A DNA stretch of 64,000 nt from positions 58,916,195 through 58,980,194 of the forward strand of contig NC_053144.1 of assembly GCF_016808335.1 (NCBI RefSeq). Reading direction: 5' to 3'. Positions within the stretch are counted from its first letter, which is position 1. Each line of letters begins with the position of its first letter. This stretch comes from Panicum virgatum (taxonomy: Eukaryota; Streptophyta; Magnoliopsida; Poales; Poaceae). The notes under the pieces are model-generated. The model was not told the origin of the DNA and searched no databases. It worked only from the letters and a program-made list of their open reading frames with translations. Position numbers and translations under genes: made by a program. This document shows, piece after piece, positions 33,334 through 43,401 of the stretch.

Positions 33334-33808
33334 CTCAAGTCCACTCCGGTGGCCCGCTCCGGCGGAGACCGCTCGCCACGGTCGACTCAAGTCCACTCCG
33401 GTGGCCCGCTCCGGCGGAGACCGCTCGCCACGGTCGACTCAAGTCCACCCCGGTGGCCCGCTCCGGCGGAGACCGCTCGCCACGGTCGACTCAAGTCCAC
33501 TCCGGTGGCCCGCTCCGGCGGAGACCGCTCGCCACGGTCGACTCAAGTCCACCCCGGTGGCCCGCTCCGGCGGAGACCGCTCGCCACGGTCGACTCAAGT
33601 CCACTCTGGTGGCCCGCTCCAGCGGAGACCGCTCGCCACGGTCGACTCAAGTCCACCCCGGTGGCCCGCTCCGGCGGAGACCGCTCGCCGCGGTCGCCTC
33701 AAGTCCACTCCACCCCGGTGGCCCGCTCCGGCGGAGACCGCTCGCCGCGGTCGCCTCAAGTCCACTCCGGTGGCCCGCTCCGGCGGAGACCGCTCGCCAC
33801 GGTCGCCT
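33334..33808 (+). repeat. 52-bp minisatellite, nine copies
   Basis: The unit begins CTCAAGTCCAC and contains CGGTGGCCCGCTCCGGCGG then AGACCGCTCGCC. Copies start at about 33334, 33386, 33438, 33490, 33542, 33594, 33646, 33698 and 33755. The eighth is 57 bp. Copies are nearly identical. Because 52 is not a multiple of 3, all three plus-strand frames are open through the array. Confidence 0.95.
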
Positions 33809-34080
33809 AGAAACAGGTCCGGGAGGTGGTGCGTGCTCCCTGCGCGATCCGAGGTCTGTGTAGCCGCTTAGCTTGGTTCCGCACCCTAAGCCTACACCTT
33901 CGTCGCCCTGTGGAGAGCACTCTAGAGCCTGAACCTGGCAACCGGTGTACCGGCCTCAGGGGTCCGGAGCACCCGCTCTTTGTATGAGCACACCAGCGTA
34001 ATCAAGTTGCATAGAAACACATCACGATAGTGGCCCCACCCGCGGGTTCGTACCTCTCCCGAGGTGGGCCCGGGGGCCAC

Positions 34081-34588
34081 TGTCGGTACCCCAGGACTGG
34101 GGTACCCCTTCTTGCTGTATCTAGGCAGGGCCTTGTAGTTATCCATGACTACGACCAAACAGCCGGACCCCTGTGGTCCGGAGTCCTGATCTCTCGGCAA
34201 CGGTTCCGGACCTGCCTCACGACTGGGAAATACTCTGCGTAGTATGCTGCGCAGTCACGTTGGGCCCACTTGTCGGGGCCCCAACGTCCTATGTATCCGC
34301 CCCCTTGGTCTATAAAAGGGGGCGCCCGCTAGAAGGAAACTCAAGCTGGGGGAAGAGCCAAGGTCCGGCAGAGGATAGACTCATACACAACAGAGATCAA
34401 AACTTCTCCCAGTGGACGTAGGGTATTACGCTCCGGCGGCCCGAACCACTCTAGATCGAGTGTTCTTGTGTGCTTATCTCAGAGCTAGATCAGCCCAATC
34501 GCCTAGTACCTCCCCGAGCACACCCACTCTGGGAATAGGCGGGTGCGTTCCGCCACCCGGCTGTGGGTACCCTAGAAATCCCACGACA
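34081..34588 (+). repeat. 3' LTR with a 585-bp internal deletion
   Basis: The first about 150 bp and the last about 358 bp match the 5' LTR almost perfectly (about three substitutions and one 1-bp indel). The segment matching about 30970-31553 of the 5' LTR is missing. The TATA box is kept. Confidence 0.93.
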
Positions 34589-35087
34589 TTCGGATTCACC
34601 ACGTTCACCACGTGTGAATCCTACTCTCCGTTGAGGAAGCTTATGGTGACCACAAGATCAAGCTATCTCCTCCTTTCCACTATATGATCATGTGTCCTCG
34701 TGGTACACAATCGCTGCTGCAACAAACTTGGTGCTGCTCACCACAAGCTTGGGAGCTAGCCGGCGACGCCTAGCCGTCTAGGAGGCTTCACCTCCAAGAG
34801 TAACAAATGCTTTAAACAAATTGGCCGACGCAACCGCAAGTGCTCAAGCTAGGGATTATGCTCTCACTGCTCAAATGCTTTCTTAGCAAAGGTTTCACTC
34901 AACCCAACTCAAGGATCTAATCTTGATTTACTCCAATCTCACAAATAGAGGTTGGGGAGAACTTCTCAAGTGCTCTCACAGCTCAGAGATGGCTCAGAAT
35001 CACAATGGCATCAGCACCCACAAATGGGTGAGGGTGTGGGGTATAAATACTCCTCTCTCAAAAACTAGCCGTTGCTCTGTCAGAGTT

Positions 35088-35184
35088 AGACCGGTCAGAC
35101 CGATCTCCCAGACCGGTCAGTTTGAAATTACTAGCCGTTGGACCCCAACCGGTCAGACCGGTCAGCTGGACCGGTCAGACCGGT
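35088..35184. repeat. Cluster of ACCGGTCAGACCGGT motifs
   Basis: At least four full or near copies, around 35089, 35111, 35148 and 35169, inside the right part of the 2.1-kb LTR. Confidence 0.85.
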
Positions 35185-36496
35185 CACAGTAGGTTTTCTG
35201 CTCCCAAGTATTTCTCTCTGATTTTTCTCACATGGGATGGCTATGAGCACTTTTGGTAATGTCAAACCACTGATGTTGCATCCCCCTTGATAGTACGGTA
35301 TCTTATACTCAAGTTCACATAAAATGACATACATAACACTTGAGCTTTTATGTCTTGATCAAGCCGAACTTCTTCAATCAATACCTTGAGGTTGACAACA
35401 TCCTTAATTTCAGTGAGCATGCCTGCTTGAGCTAGTGATTTTGAATCTTCTTTCATATAAGAATGAAATCCATCTTTGATTCACAAGTCACTTCTATTTT
35501 CTAAATAATGACACTCTTCAACATAGAGCTCTCCATCACTTGTGTAGCCTCTTGGATAATGTCACTCTAGGATCTCCGGCATTTTGACCCGTATCGGTTT
35601 CCTTGCTCCCCCCAAGCCGACGCTTGCGTAGCCTCTTGAAACACGCCTCTCGGTCCTCTCTACCTTTATCCTAGCCGTCTATTTTGAACTTCATATTGAT
35701 TTGTGTTATGCATGAAATCTTCTTTATCAATATAAATTCACCATTTAATTTCATATGCAAGATTTCCAATTTGAGACATCATATATACATTAACTCATGT
35801 CTCATTCACTTTTCTCTTGCTTGCTTCCCTTGTACAACAATATTAATCTCATACGACAAGTCTTTCCAATTTGAGACTATGCAACAACATATCATATCTC
35901 ATTCTCATAACCTTAACTTGTCATACAGATCTAATCATTAGTCAAAGAAGCCTTGATAGATATTGGAGCCTTCATGTCAATCATTAATACCTTGCTCTCA
36001 ATTTTTTTTTACAATTTTGCTTGACACTTTGAGTCCCACATAAACTAACAAGCTTCAACAAAATATTAGAGCCTTTCATATCAACATGAATATCTTGCTC
36101 TTTTATTTTTCTTTCTCATTCTAACTTGTCACATATAATGATTTGCCAATGGAACATACACGTTTGCTTGCAATACATGAGGTATATCATTCCACAAATT
36201 AAATACATGCTCATAATCTCATGCAAATAAGTTAGTTCTTTAATCGTGTTGTCAATCAATACACCAAAACCCACTAGAGGCCTAGATGCTCTTTCAATTA
36301 ACCTATAATTAGTGGATGATTACAGTAGCATCACTGTTGCAAAGCATGGATTAACTAAGCTCATTAGATTCGTCTCGCGAATTAGTAGTGAAAAAAATTG
36401 TAAACAAATTTCATTTAATACTATTAAATAGTAAGATTCTCTTTGATATGATGAGGACTGAACTTTAGTCTCTGGAAAAACAAATAGACCCTTAGC

Positions 36497-36680
36497 AGCA
36501 TCTCCAACGGTCTTCTTTCCCAATAAACTATTAATGTTAGGATGAAATATGCTCCAGCAGTTTTCCAATATGTCTCCATTTTCTCAATAATTATTCGATT
36601 GTCCCGATATTTAACTCCAATTTCCTTCAAATAAAGGAATGTTATTAGGATCTATTTATTAGGAGACTGCTGAAAATGCT
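36497..36680. mobile_element. Possible MITE, AGCATCTCCAACGG type
   Basis: The left end AGCATCTCCAACGGTCTTC and the right end GGAGACTGCTGAAAATGCT are imperfect inverted repeats of a type common in grasses. No target duplication was found. Confidence 0.45.
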
Positions 36681-36897
36681 GTAACGGCATTATAAATATA
36701 AATATATATAGGCTGTACTTTAATTTTCAAAATCCATATTGACCATCAGCTCTATTTTTAAATTTTATTTCCTCTGTTCGGATTGTCTGATTTCAGCTTA
36801 TCCGATTTATTCTCTCTCACGAAACACTATTTAATCGGCCGAAATTAGCACTTCTTGTTGATAGTTAAAAGTGTTTCTACATGGAACACTAGGCTGA

Positions 36898-37317
36898 GGC
36901 TCTATTTGGATCCCCTTCAACTAAAATTCAGCTTGCTAAAATTTAGAGGTTTTTTAGCAAACTAAAGCCTAGATTGGTAAACTTTAGCCGGGGTTGTTTG
37001 GATCCCCTAGATAAACTCTTCTAAGCGATCGTGCTACACTTCGTTTAATTCTCTGCACCAATCATCCATCTGAAAATTGTTTCCTCCAAGGCTGCTGGGT
37101 GGAGTCATTGCGGGAGTATTTTTCATGTTGCTCACTTTTAATAAGTTTTAGCAACTCTTAGCTAGTTAATGACTAAATCTCCTTTTAAGGTCCAGCTAAA
37201 ATTTAGCAAAATTATATGTTTGGATCCAACTGAACTTTAGCAACTATTTAGCAAAATTATTTGGATCCAACTGAACTTTAACAACTAAATTTTAGCGAGG
37301 GGGTCCAAACAGGATCC
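36898..37317. mobile_element. Possible MITE with TTTGGATCC-type ends
   Basis: The left end GGCTCTATTTGGATCCCC and the right end GGGTCCAAACAGGATCC are imperfect inverted repeats. The interior repeats GTTTGGATCC and AAATTTAGC motifs, so it may be a compound of two related elements. Borders are approximate. Confidence 0.5.
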
Positions 37318-37350
37318 TCATGATTATGCTAGTCCTGCTAGTCAACACCA

Positions 37351-37379
<29 letters not shown>
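37351..37379. repeat. 29-base poly(C) tract
   Basis: An uninterrupted C run followed by GGGTGTCC. Exact length is uncertain for technical reasons. Confidence 0.9.
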
Positions 37380-37381
<2 letters not shown>

Positions 37382-38389
37382 GTGTCCGTTACGGAAGGCT
37401 GTGGTATTTCCATTCCTTGCAACGGAAATGAAGTTGTCCTCTATTCAAAAAACACGTCAAATCGTTTCAATTTTGTGGTAGTTAACTAACTATTAGTAAG
37501 TCAACGTTAACTTGCAAAGTCAACCTACGCCTTCTAAATACGGGCGAATAGAGTAATATGGAGCATTTCATAGAAGCCTCCAATTTAATCTTTCCTATAT
37601 GCCTCCCTCCACTATTCTATGCTATCAAGAATGAAAATTTTTCAAAACATTTTTTACCTGGATCAGATCCGCAGTACATCTCACTTGGACTCATGTGTCG
37701 AAATCGAGGAAAAGGGAGTGCAGACTCATAGAAAACGTGAGTTAGAGAATACTAGCATATATGTCCATCCGTTGCATCGGAAAAAAGCTAAACATTATTA
37801 TATCATGTGTACACTTCTCTCCATAGCTGGTGTGGCCACTTCTTCCTCTACTCCCACTCCTCTTCTTTCCACCATGAAAGCCAATAGCGGTATTTCCTTC
37901 CTCCCGCCAACGCCCTTGCTGCTGCTGCTGCTTCCTCAAGTAAAACCAAACGCATTGGCACCACTGCACGAGCTCTCCAATCGAGCAACCTTGGCTCCGA
38001 TTTCCCCTCATGCCAAATACTAGCCCCTTTGTAGCTCTGCTCCATCTGCTCCTCTCGATGCTCCTATCTCCACCAAACAATCAGCAGTAGCCGCCCTAGC
38101 CACGCACCACAAAGCAAACAAGTAGCCTGGCCATCCTCCCTCACGCCAAGCACCAGAACAACTATCCAATCCAATGTCCAGCCTATAACTAACAAGGATG
38201 ACTGGCCATTGGTTTTGATTCAGTGTTCCTCTGCCTCCCGTATATACACATGACCGTTCACGCACACGATCTGATTAATATGCCACCATTGCTCATTTAA
38301 TTTTGTATTGAACTATTGATGTGCATTTCACTCAAAGATATGTTGTGAAAATTACTGAAGTGTTCTAGGACCAGGAAATACTGTGACAC

Positions 38390-38444
<55 letters not shown>

Positions 38445-38505
38445 TTGTTGGGGGGTTGGGGTGTGTGTGTGTGGGTGTGGGGGTGTGTGGGGGGGGGGGG
38501 GGGGG
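38390..38505. repeat. Compound microsatellite: (CTTT)n, then (GT)n/G-rich and poly(G)
   Basis: About 14 CTTT units are followed by a G/T-rich stretch (GTGTGTGTGTGTGGGTGTGG) and a run of about 18 G. Confidence 0.92.
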
Positions 38506-39519
38506 ATCGGGATCAAGAGATTTGATTGATCAGACAAATGACGGTCAATCCTCGACTGCTTAACACTGTACACCGATAGCCTCACGACCGGGTATACTGG
38601 GGAGCAAAGATCTTACCCAACTCGCACCAATGGATCATTGTCACCACAACGGCGTGTACAAAGGGATTATCAATTATTTATGTTTCCAGCATATCGAAAA
38701 CAAGTGTGCCAACGATGCAATCATGCAATGGGTGCCAATAACAAAAAATGATCCATGACAAATATTTGGTTTTAGACACTATCAGTGCTAACCATTTATA
38801 AACCAGAAACCTCCCGATCCATCCCTAATTTACATTTGGTGAACATGAGTAGTTCAGCAATTGCTCGTTATTGTCAATTTGGTACGAATAACCCCAACCA
38901 AATGAGGTCAAAGACAAAGCAACATTGCAGTTTTGAAAAAGAAAAGACATCTATCCTCGTGCAATGAGATGATATAGGAGACACAATATTGCAACACTAA
39001 AGACCCTCAGAACAACTTCAAACAAAAAACACCATCATCTCAAATCAGACGCAGAAGTTAATCGCATTCACATCCATGTTGGAATCATCTCTTAACAAAT
39101 ACCACTGCAAGGAATTGGCAAGCAAAAAATTAAGGGCTAGGAGATAAGCAGGTCCATTAACACGTGCATTCGACAATATGAAAAAGAATAGGATAGGGCC
39201 TGATGTCATTGGTCAAGCTTCCGTTGCATTAACATAAGCAGGCTGTTGACAAATCCAACACCTGTAGACTTAGCATATCATTAGCTTGGAGACATCAAAC
39301 TAGGAGCAGGCAATGTCACATGTTCCACAATGCACTTACTACTGAGCAACAGGACGGAGATAGACAAACTAAAACTCAGGTGGCAGGTATCAAGCTAACC
39401 AGAGTCAGTGGACAGTAAGAAATCCTAGACTACAACTTCCCAACTCACTGATATTCAGGAGCTATAGAATTTCCTAAAGATGTGGAGTACTTCCACAGCA
39501 GGAACCAGGAAGCAGACAC

Positions 39520-40443
39520 TCAATTGGCACGGCCCCTGATCACATCAAGGCCCATTTCGGTGGGATCAGTTGCCTGCAGCTCCACCTGGATACCATCGAG
39601 CTCCCTCTTGAACCTGTCCTTGGAGCTTGCATACAGCATCTTGCTCCTAATCTTTGCCGTGTCCGGGGACCTTCACATCACATCGGCAAAAGAACACCGC
39701 CCCGTGGTTAGTGAGCTGGATTCAGAGATACAGGTGCAGCAATCTGAATTCTGAATAACGCTGCATACCACGCGATGAAGAAGATCTTGCTCTTCTGGCA
39801 TCCCTCCTCGGTGACGAAGTCGAAGTCGTAGATGCAGTACCTGCACTCGTCGGCGGGGAGGGTGGCGGCGAAGTCGTCGTAGGTGAGGTTGGGCTCGCCC
39901 AGCCTCTCGACGACGACCTGCTTCTGCTTCTCGTCGATCCTGAAGACGACGAAGCGGTAGGTCCGCTTGGCCTTGAGCTCCAGGAACTTGCGCTTGCAGT
40001 CGTCGTCCACGGCCATCCCGGACGCCGCGTTGGCCTGCACCAACCGAGACACAGCGGAGATAAAAATATTGGCGGGTAAAGACAAGCATAAGCGCTAAGT
40101 CATTCCATCGAACACCCTATTTGCAAGGAGGATCCGGTTGTCTCGTCTCGTCTCGTCTCGTCTGTGAAAGAAAACAGCAGCACTGATTTCCCCCAAAAGC
40201 AAGGACAGTTTCAACATCCGACGATCCTCAGATAAAACGCCCAACAAGCACATTCTACGCCTACACAAAAATTAGGCTAACCCTAACCGCGAGGCTCCCG
40301 CGAATTCCCGGACGAACGCTGAGTCAGTTCGGTTGGGGGAATCGAAGTCGCTGGATCAACAATTTAGCGCCCGAATTTGGAAGTAAACGAAGTGATGCCC
40401 GGAAGGAGGGGAGGAGTAGAGAGGGAGGCGGCGGGCGTACCAT
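39520..40443 (-). CDS. ADF: Actin-depolymerizing factor (ADF/cofilin)
   Basis: A 139-residue protein from three exons: 40441-40443 (the ATG alone), 39769-40034 and 39520-39670 (420 bases in total). A first exon consisting only of the start codon is the known plant ADF gene structure and decides the start. The protein begins [18 protein letters not shown], then [32 protein letters not shown] and KSKIFFIAW. The long actin-binding helix is [18 protein letters not shown], and the end is DVIRGRAN. The Ser near the N-terminus that is regulated by phosphorylation in plants is present in AASG. ADF severs and depolymerises actin filaments in the cytosol. Intron 1 contains a (TCTCG)n microsatellite at about 40140-40162. 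A hAT element lies 278 bp upstream of the ATG. Confidence 0.97.
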
Positions 40444-40720
40444 CTTCGGGGGAGGGACCTGCGGCGGCGGCGCAGCGCGGAGGCGAAGAAAATGCCGGGG
40501 AAGGGAGGGGCGCGGCGGCGGGAGGAGAAGGAAACGCGGGGCGTTGGTGTGGCGTGACTTGAGCGGTGCGTGGCGTGGCGTGACCTGGGCGGTGCGTGGC
40601 GTGGGGGTTGCAACTTGCGTTGCCGCGCCCGCGCCGCGCCGCGCCGCGCCGCGCCGTCTTTTATCGCGCGGGTCGCACGGACGCGGCGCGCACCGGCGGC
40701 CTCCGTTCCGTTCCCCCATC
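40444..40720 (-). promoter_or_regulatory. ADF 5' UTR and proximal promoter with GC-rich repeats
   Basis: Only 277 bp separate the ADF start codon from the hAT element. The stretch is very GC-rich, with GCGTGGCGTG repeats (40566-40610) and a (GCGCC)n tract at about 40624-40655. No clear TATA box is seen. Confidence 0.6.
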
Positions 40721-41513
40721 CAGGCCCGGCCCTGAGGGGGGTCGAGCAGTGCACCCGCCCCGGGCCTCGGAATCCAAGGGGCCCCTCCCCATGTACATGT
40801 ATACTATGTAGAGTACATATCATGAGCAATACATGGCCATGTTATCCAACGCATGCAAGCATGTTCACGTGTCTAATCCGCAGTTACCAAGATCAAGCCA
40901 TCGACGATCAGGTACGACCGAATAGGTAGCTAGCTAGGTATATCCTAGCTGCACATAACAATTATCATGATCTATGATATCATTTTTTTAGAACAATGCA
41001 CGCATACTCACACCCCTATGAATACACACGCAAACTCTACCCCTATGAGCATCTTTAAAGACTGAGACGTCGCCTACCACTGAATATTCGCTCTCATTGG
41101 GAGTTGAACCCAGAACTTCAAGTACTACTGAGTCTCTTGCAATTATTAGGCTACAGGCCCTTTCGCTATGATATCATTGATGACCACATATCATTATATA
41201 TATTACATGTTCGTTGCAGCTGGCCATTGATAATCTCAATTCATTATACATTGGTCAGGAATAGAATCTATACATTGAGGTGCGAGTTTTTAAAGACAGT
41301 CAGCAAAAATTTCTTCTTGCGTTCATCTAGTACCCTTCGATTTTGTGCTAGTTTCTGATTACTAATTTCTTTTACAGATTTAGCACCATTATGTTGTCTA
41401 AAAAATATGCATCTAATACTTAGTATTAAAAAGTGTTTGACATGAATATATTTGTATTAAGGGCCTCAAATTGAGTTTCGCCCTGGGCCACTAAAATCTC
41501 AGGACCGGGCCTG
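40721..41513. mobile_element. hAT-like element, 793 bp, carrying a SINE
   Basis: Ends CAGGCCCGGCCCTGAG and CTCAGGACCGGGCCTG, with the exact 8-bp duplication cccccatc at 40713-40720 and 41514-41521. It has no transposase frame, so it is non-autonomous. A SINE at 40985-41165 is inserted in it. Confidence 0.92.
40985..41165 (-). mobile_element. tRNA-derived SINE
   Basis: On the minus strand the head contains GCCTGTAGCCTAATAATTGC (A-box-like) and GGGTTCAACTCCC, a match to the polymerase III B box GGTTCRANNCC. The body has CTCATAGGGGTAGAGTTTGC and similar motifs, and the tail is short A-rich. The 13-bp duplication ctatgatatcatt is at 40972-40984 and 41166-41178. It is nested in the hAT element, so it is younger. 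Confidence 0.88.
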
Positions 41514-42992
41514 CCCCCATCCTCTCCTCCTGTTCGCCCGTTCCGTCTGGTTTTGCCATTGCGTGACCGCCTGGCCCGGGGGGCGTCGCTTCACTGCTTG
41601 GTTGCCCCGTCACCGCGCTCACCTCTCGCGTCCACGGCTCTTGGCTGATCCCGAACAATTTGATCACGATACGGCGGGAACAGCCGCTCGCGTCTAGCGG
41701 GATCCGGTGCGCCCGCAGCAGAGATCGATGCATGCAGCATGCTTGATGCTTCGGAGGAGCAAAAGGAATCGCCCGCCGCATCAACGTTTTGCCAGCATGC
41801 ACCGACCGGTGCGATGCACCAAACCGGCCGTAGGGTTGTTGGAACGTGCAGCTTTGTGTATCTGGTGGGCCTGTCGTTTCTCTAATATACTTTCGCCAGT
41901 GCTGACTCCATACAGGAAATGTTGTATCCAAATGAAGCGCTGTCACGCCAGCTCGGACACATGCACCAGCCAGTCAGCCACCAACCGTGGCATTCTGTCC
42001 GGTCGCAGAAAGTGCAAGAGCGGACGCACATTCTCTGGTCCTCGAGAGGACGACGAAGATTTTGTGGCCAGGACGATGGGCCGGCGGTGCATCTTTTTTT
42101 CCCTGAACAGAATTTACCAAACTCGACGGACGGGCGGACGCTCGAGCAATGAAAGATAGCTCAGCTCCACCGATTTTATTTAGACGAGCTAAAAGATGCC
42201 GAATTTTTCTCTAGTATTTGCACTACTTGGCCATGAACTATAGTTATGACCACTTCCCCCCTAAAGCAAAGCGAGGCACGACGGAATGATCAGAACGAAT
42301 TGGAACTTTGGAAGTGGCTGTCATGCAACCACCATGACCTTGCATCATATCTATCGGCTGGCTGTGGCGGGTAGATATATTATAGAACCATCGTTACTGA
42401 TTCACTGCAAAGGCAACTGAGCTTGTTTGCAAAGGCAGATTGGTTCAAAAAAAAGGCAGATTGAAAGGAACTAGTCAGATTAGCGCACTGTATCCCAGAC
42501 TGCAGCCGTTGTTCTCACTTATTAGCTTACATTTTTTTTAAAAAAAGCATAAGTCTAGATGACATAGTCAGCAGGATGAATGCTAGCAAGCAAAAGGAAA
42601 AGATTACTTACATGCCAGTGGTTAAAATCTAAATCTTTTATATGCCAGTGCCAGTGACTGTGGAGGGACCCACCTGTCAGACAACGGCATACAAGGGATT
42701 ACGAGTTTTTCCAGTGACATACAAGGCAAAAGCAGAGAATCTGAGCGGTACTCATCTGCTTACTCATTATCTAGTATCTAATGTGTTTGGGACATCCATT
42801 TTCGACGTCAGGCCAGGACAGCACCAGCAAGTTAAGCGTTGGCATGTGTAGCCAGCGCTTAACGTTGACTGCTTGACGCCTATCTGGAGAGGAGTAACCA
42901 GAAAACGAGAGCACTGGCCACTGGCCACAAGACTCCTGAAGTGTGTTGACGGTGACAGCTATGATATTCAGAACATGCTCGCAGGCTTGCAG
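41514..42992. other. Intergenic, nothing recognised
   Basis: GC-moderate sequence with open frames on both strands near 41490-42160 that show no known domain and overlap each other. No mobile element was resolved. Confidence 0.45.
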
Positions 42993-43401
42993 TGTTAGAT
43001 GTGCAGGATCATCTAGCCTAAGAGAGAACCACAAATAGAGATGGAATTATGGACATACCTTGATTTACTTGAGCACCCTGCCTTTGTTCTTCTTTTGTTC
43101 TTGCATCTAGGGCTTGTTTTGTTGGAGGTGAGCCCTTCCTGTGGTTTCTGTGTGATAGCTGAGATTGGGCAGCTTGGGCTAAGGTAGTCTATTTTTGCTT
43201 AGCTTTTCAATCACCTTTATTTGGGATGCCTCAGCCCTATATATATGCACGGCACCACAGGGGGACAACACCATATAGGGGTTTCTAGAGCCCTCCAATC
43301 AAGAGCCCAAATTCAATTAGAACTTGTATACTAATAGTAATTATTAGTCAGCTGATTTTTATCTTAACACTGACATCGCTGCCGACATGATCAACCCAAC
43401 A
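42993..43401 (-). repeat. 3' LTR (left), 409 bp
   Basis: Left LTR, preceded on the minus strand by the purine tract at 43402-43412. Same length as the right LTR, six substitutions. Confidence 0.92.

Larger units (their letters stand above)
30821..34588 (+). mobile_element. Non-autonomous LTR retrotransposon, 3768 bp
   Basis: Complete element with the 5-bp duplication ttcgg at 30816-30820 and 34589-34593. The 5' LTR is 30821-31913 and the 3' LTR is 34081-34588. A primer-binding-like TGGCACCGTCCGTGGGGA follows the 5' LTR, and a purine-rich GAGGTGGGCCCGGGGGCCAC precedes the 3' LTR, so it reads on the plus strand. The 2.2-kb interior has no gag, protease, integrase or reverse transcriptase. A 218-residue open frame at 32003-32659 has no recognisable domain. 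It must be mobilised by another element's proteins. It carries a 52-bp minisatellite. The solo LTR at 14112 is the same family. Confidence 0.93.
30383..36296. mobile_element. Solo LTR, about 2.1 kb, interrupted by a younger LTR element
   Basis: It begins TGAAAGGACC and ends GATGCTCTTTCA, with TG..CA ends and the exact 5-bp duplication attaa at 30378-30382 and 36297-36301. Removing the nested element and its duplication (3773 bp) leaves 2141 bp with no gag or pol, so it is most simply a solo LTR. Both flanks of the insert carry ACCGGTCAGACCGGT motifs (30544-30581 and 35088-35184). The superfamily is not certain; the start resembles LTRs common in grasses. Confidence 0.8.
29978..36491. mobile_element. 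Outer MITE split by a nested LTR
   Basis: The left end GTGTTTGGATTCTGGGAC then TAAACTT and the right end GAACTTTAGTCTCTGG then ACAAATAGACCC are inverted repeats of a common grass Tourist-like MITE. Internal MITE sequence (CGAGACGAATCTAATGAGG on the left; TAGATTCGTCTCGCGAATTA on the right) abuts the LTR insertion at 30383-36296. Without the insert about 600 bp remain, longer than usual, so further sequence may sit in the left part (30040-30300). Confidence 0.65.
37318..39519. other. Intergenic region and ADF 3' flank
   Basis: Holds a 29-base C run (37351-37379) and a compound simple repeat (38390-38505), listed separately. Open frames near 37619-38080 have no recognised domain. The part next to 39519 is the ADF 3' UTR. 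Confidence 0.45.

Noticed and set aside
40985..41165. Intact tRNA gene suggested by the A and B box-like sequences
   Set aside because: The sequence does not fold as a full tRNA, and it has a SINE body, tail and 13-bp target duplication.
41491..42159. Opposing open frames of about 150 codons
   Set aside because: They overlap each other on opposite strands and show no conserved motif; likely chance.
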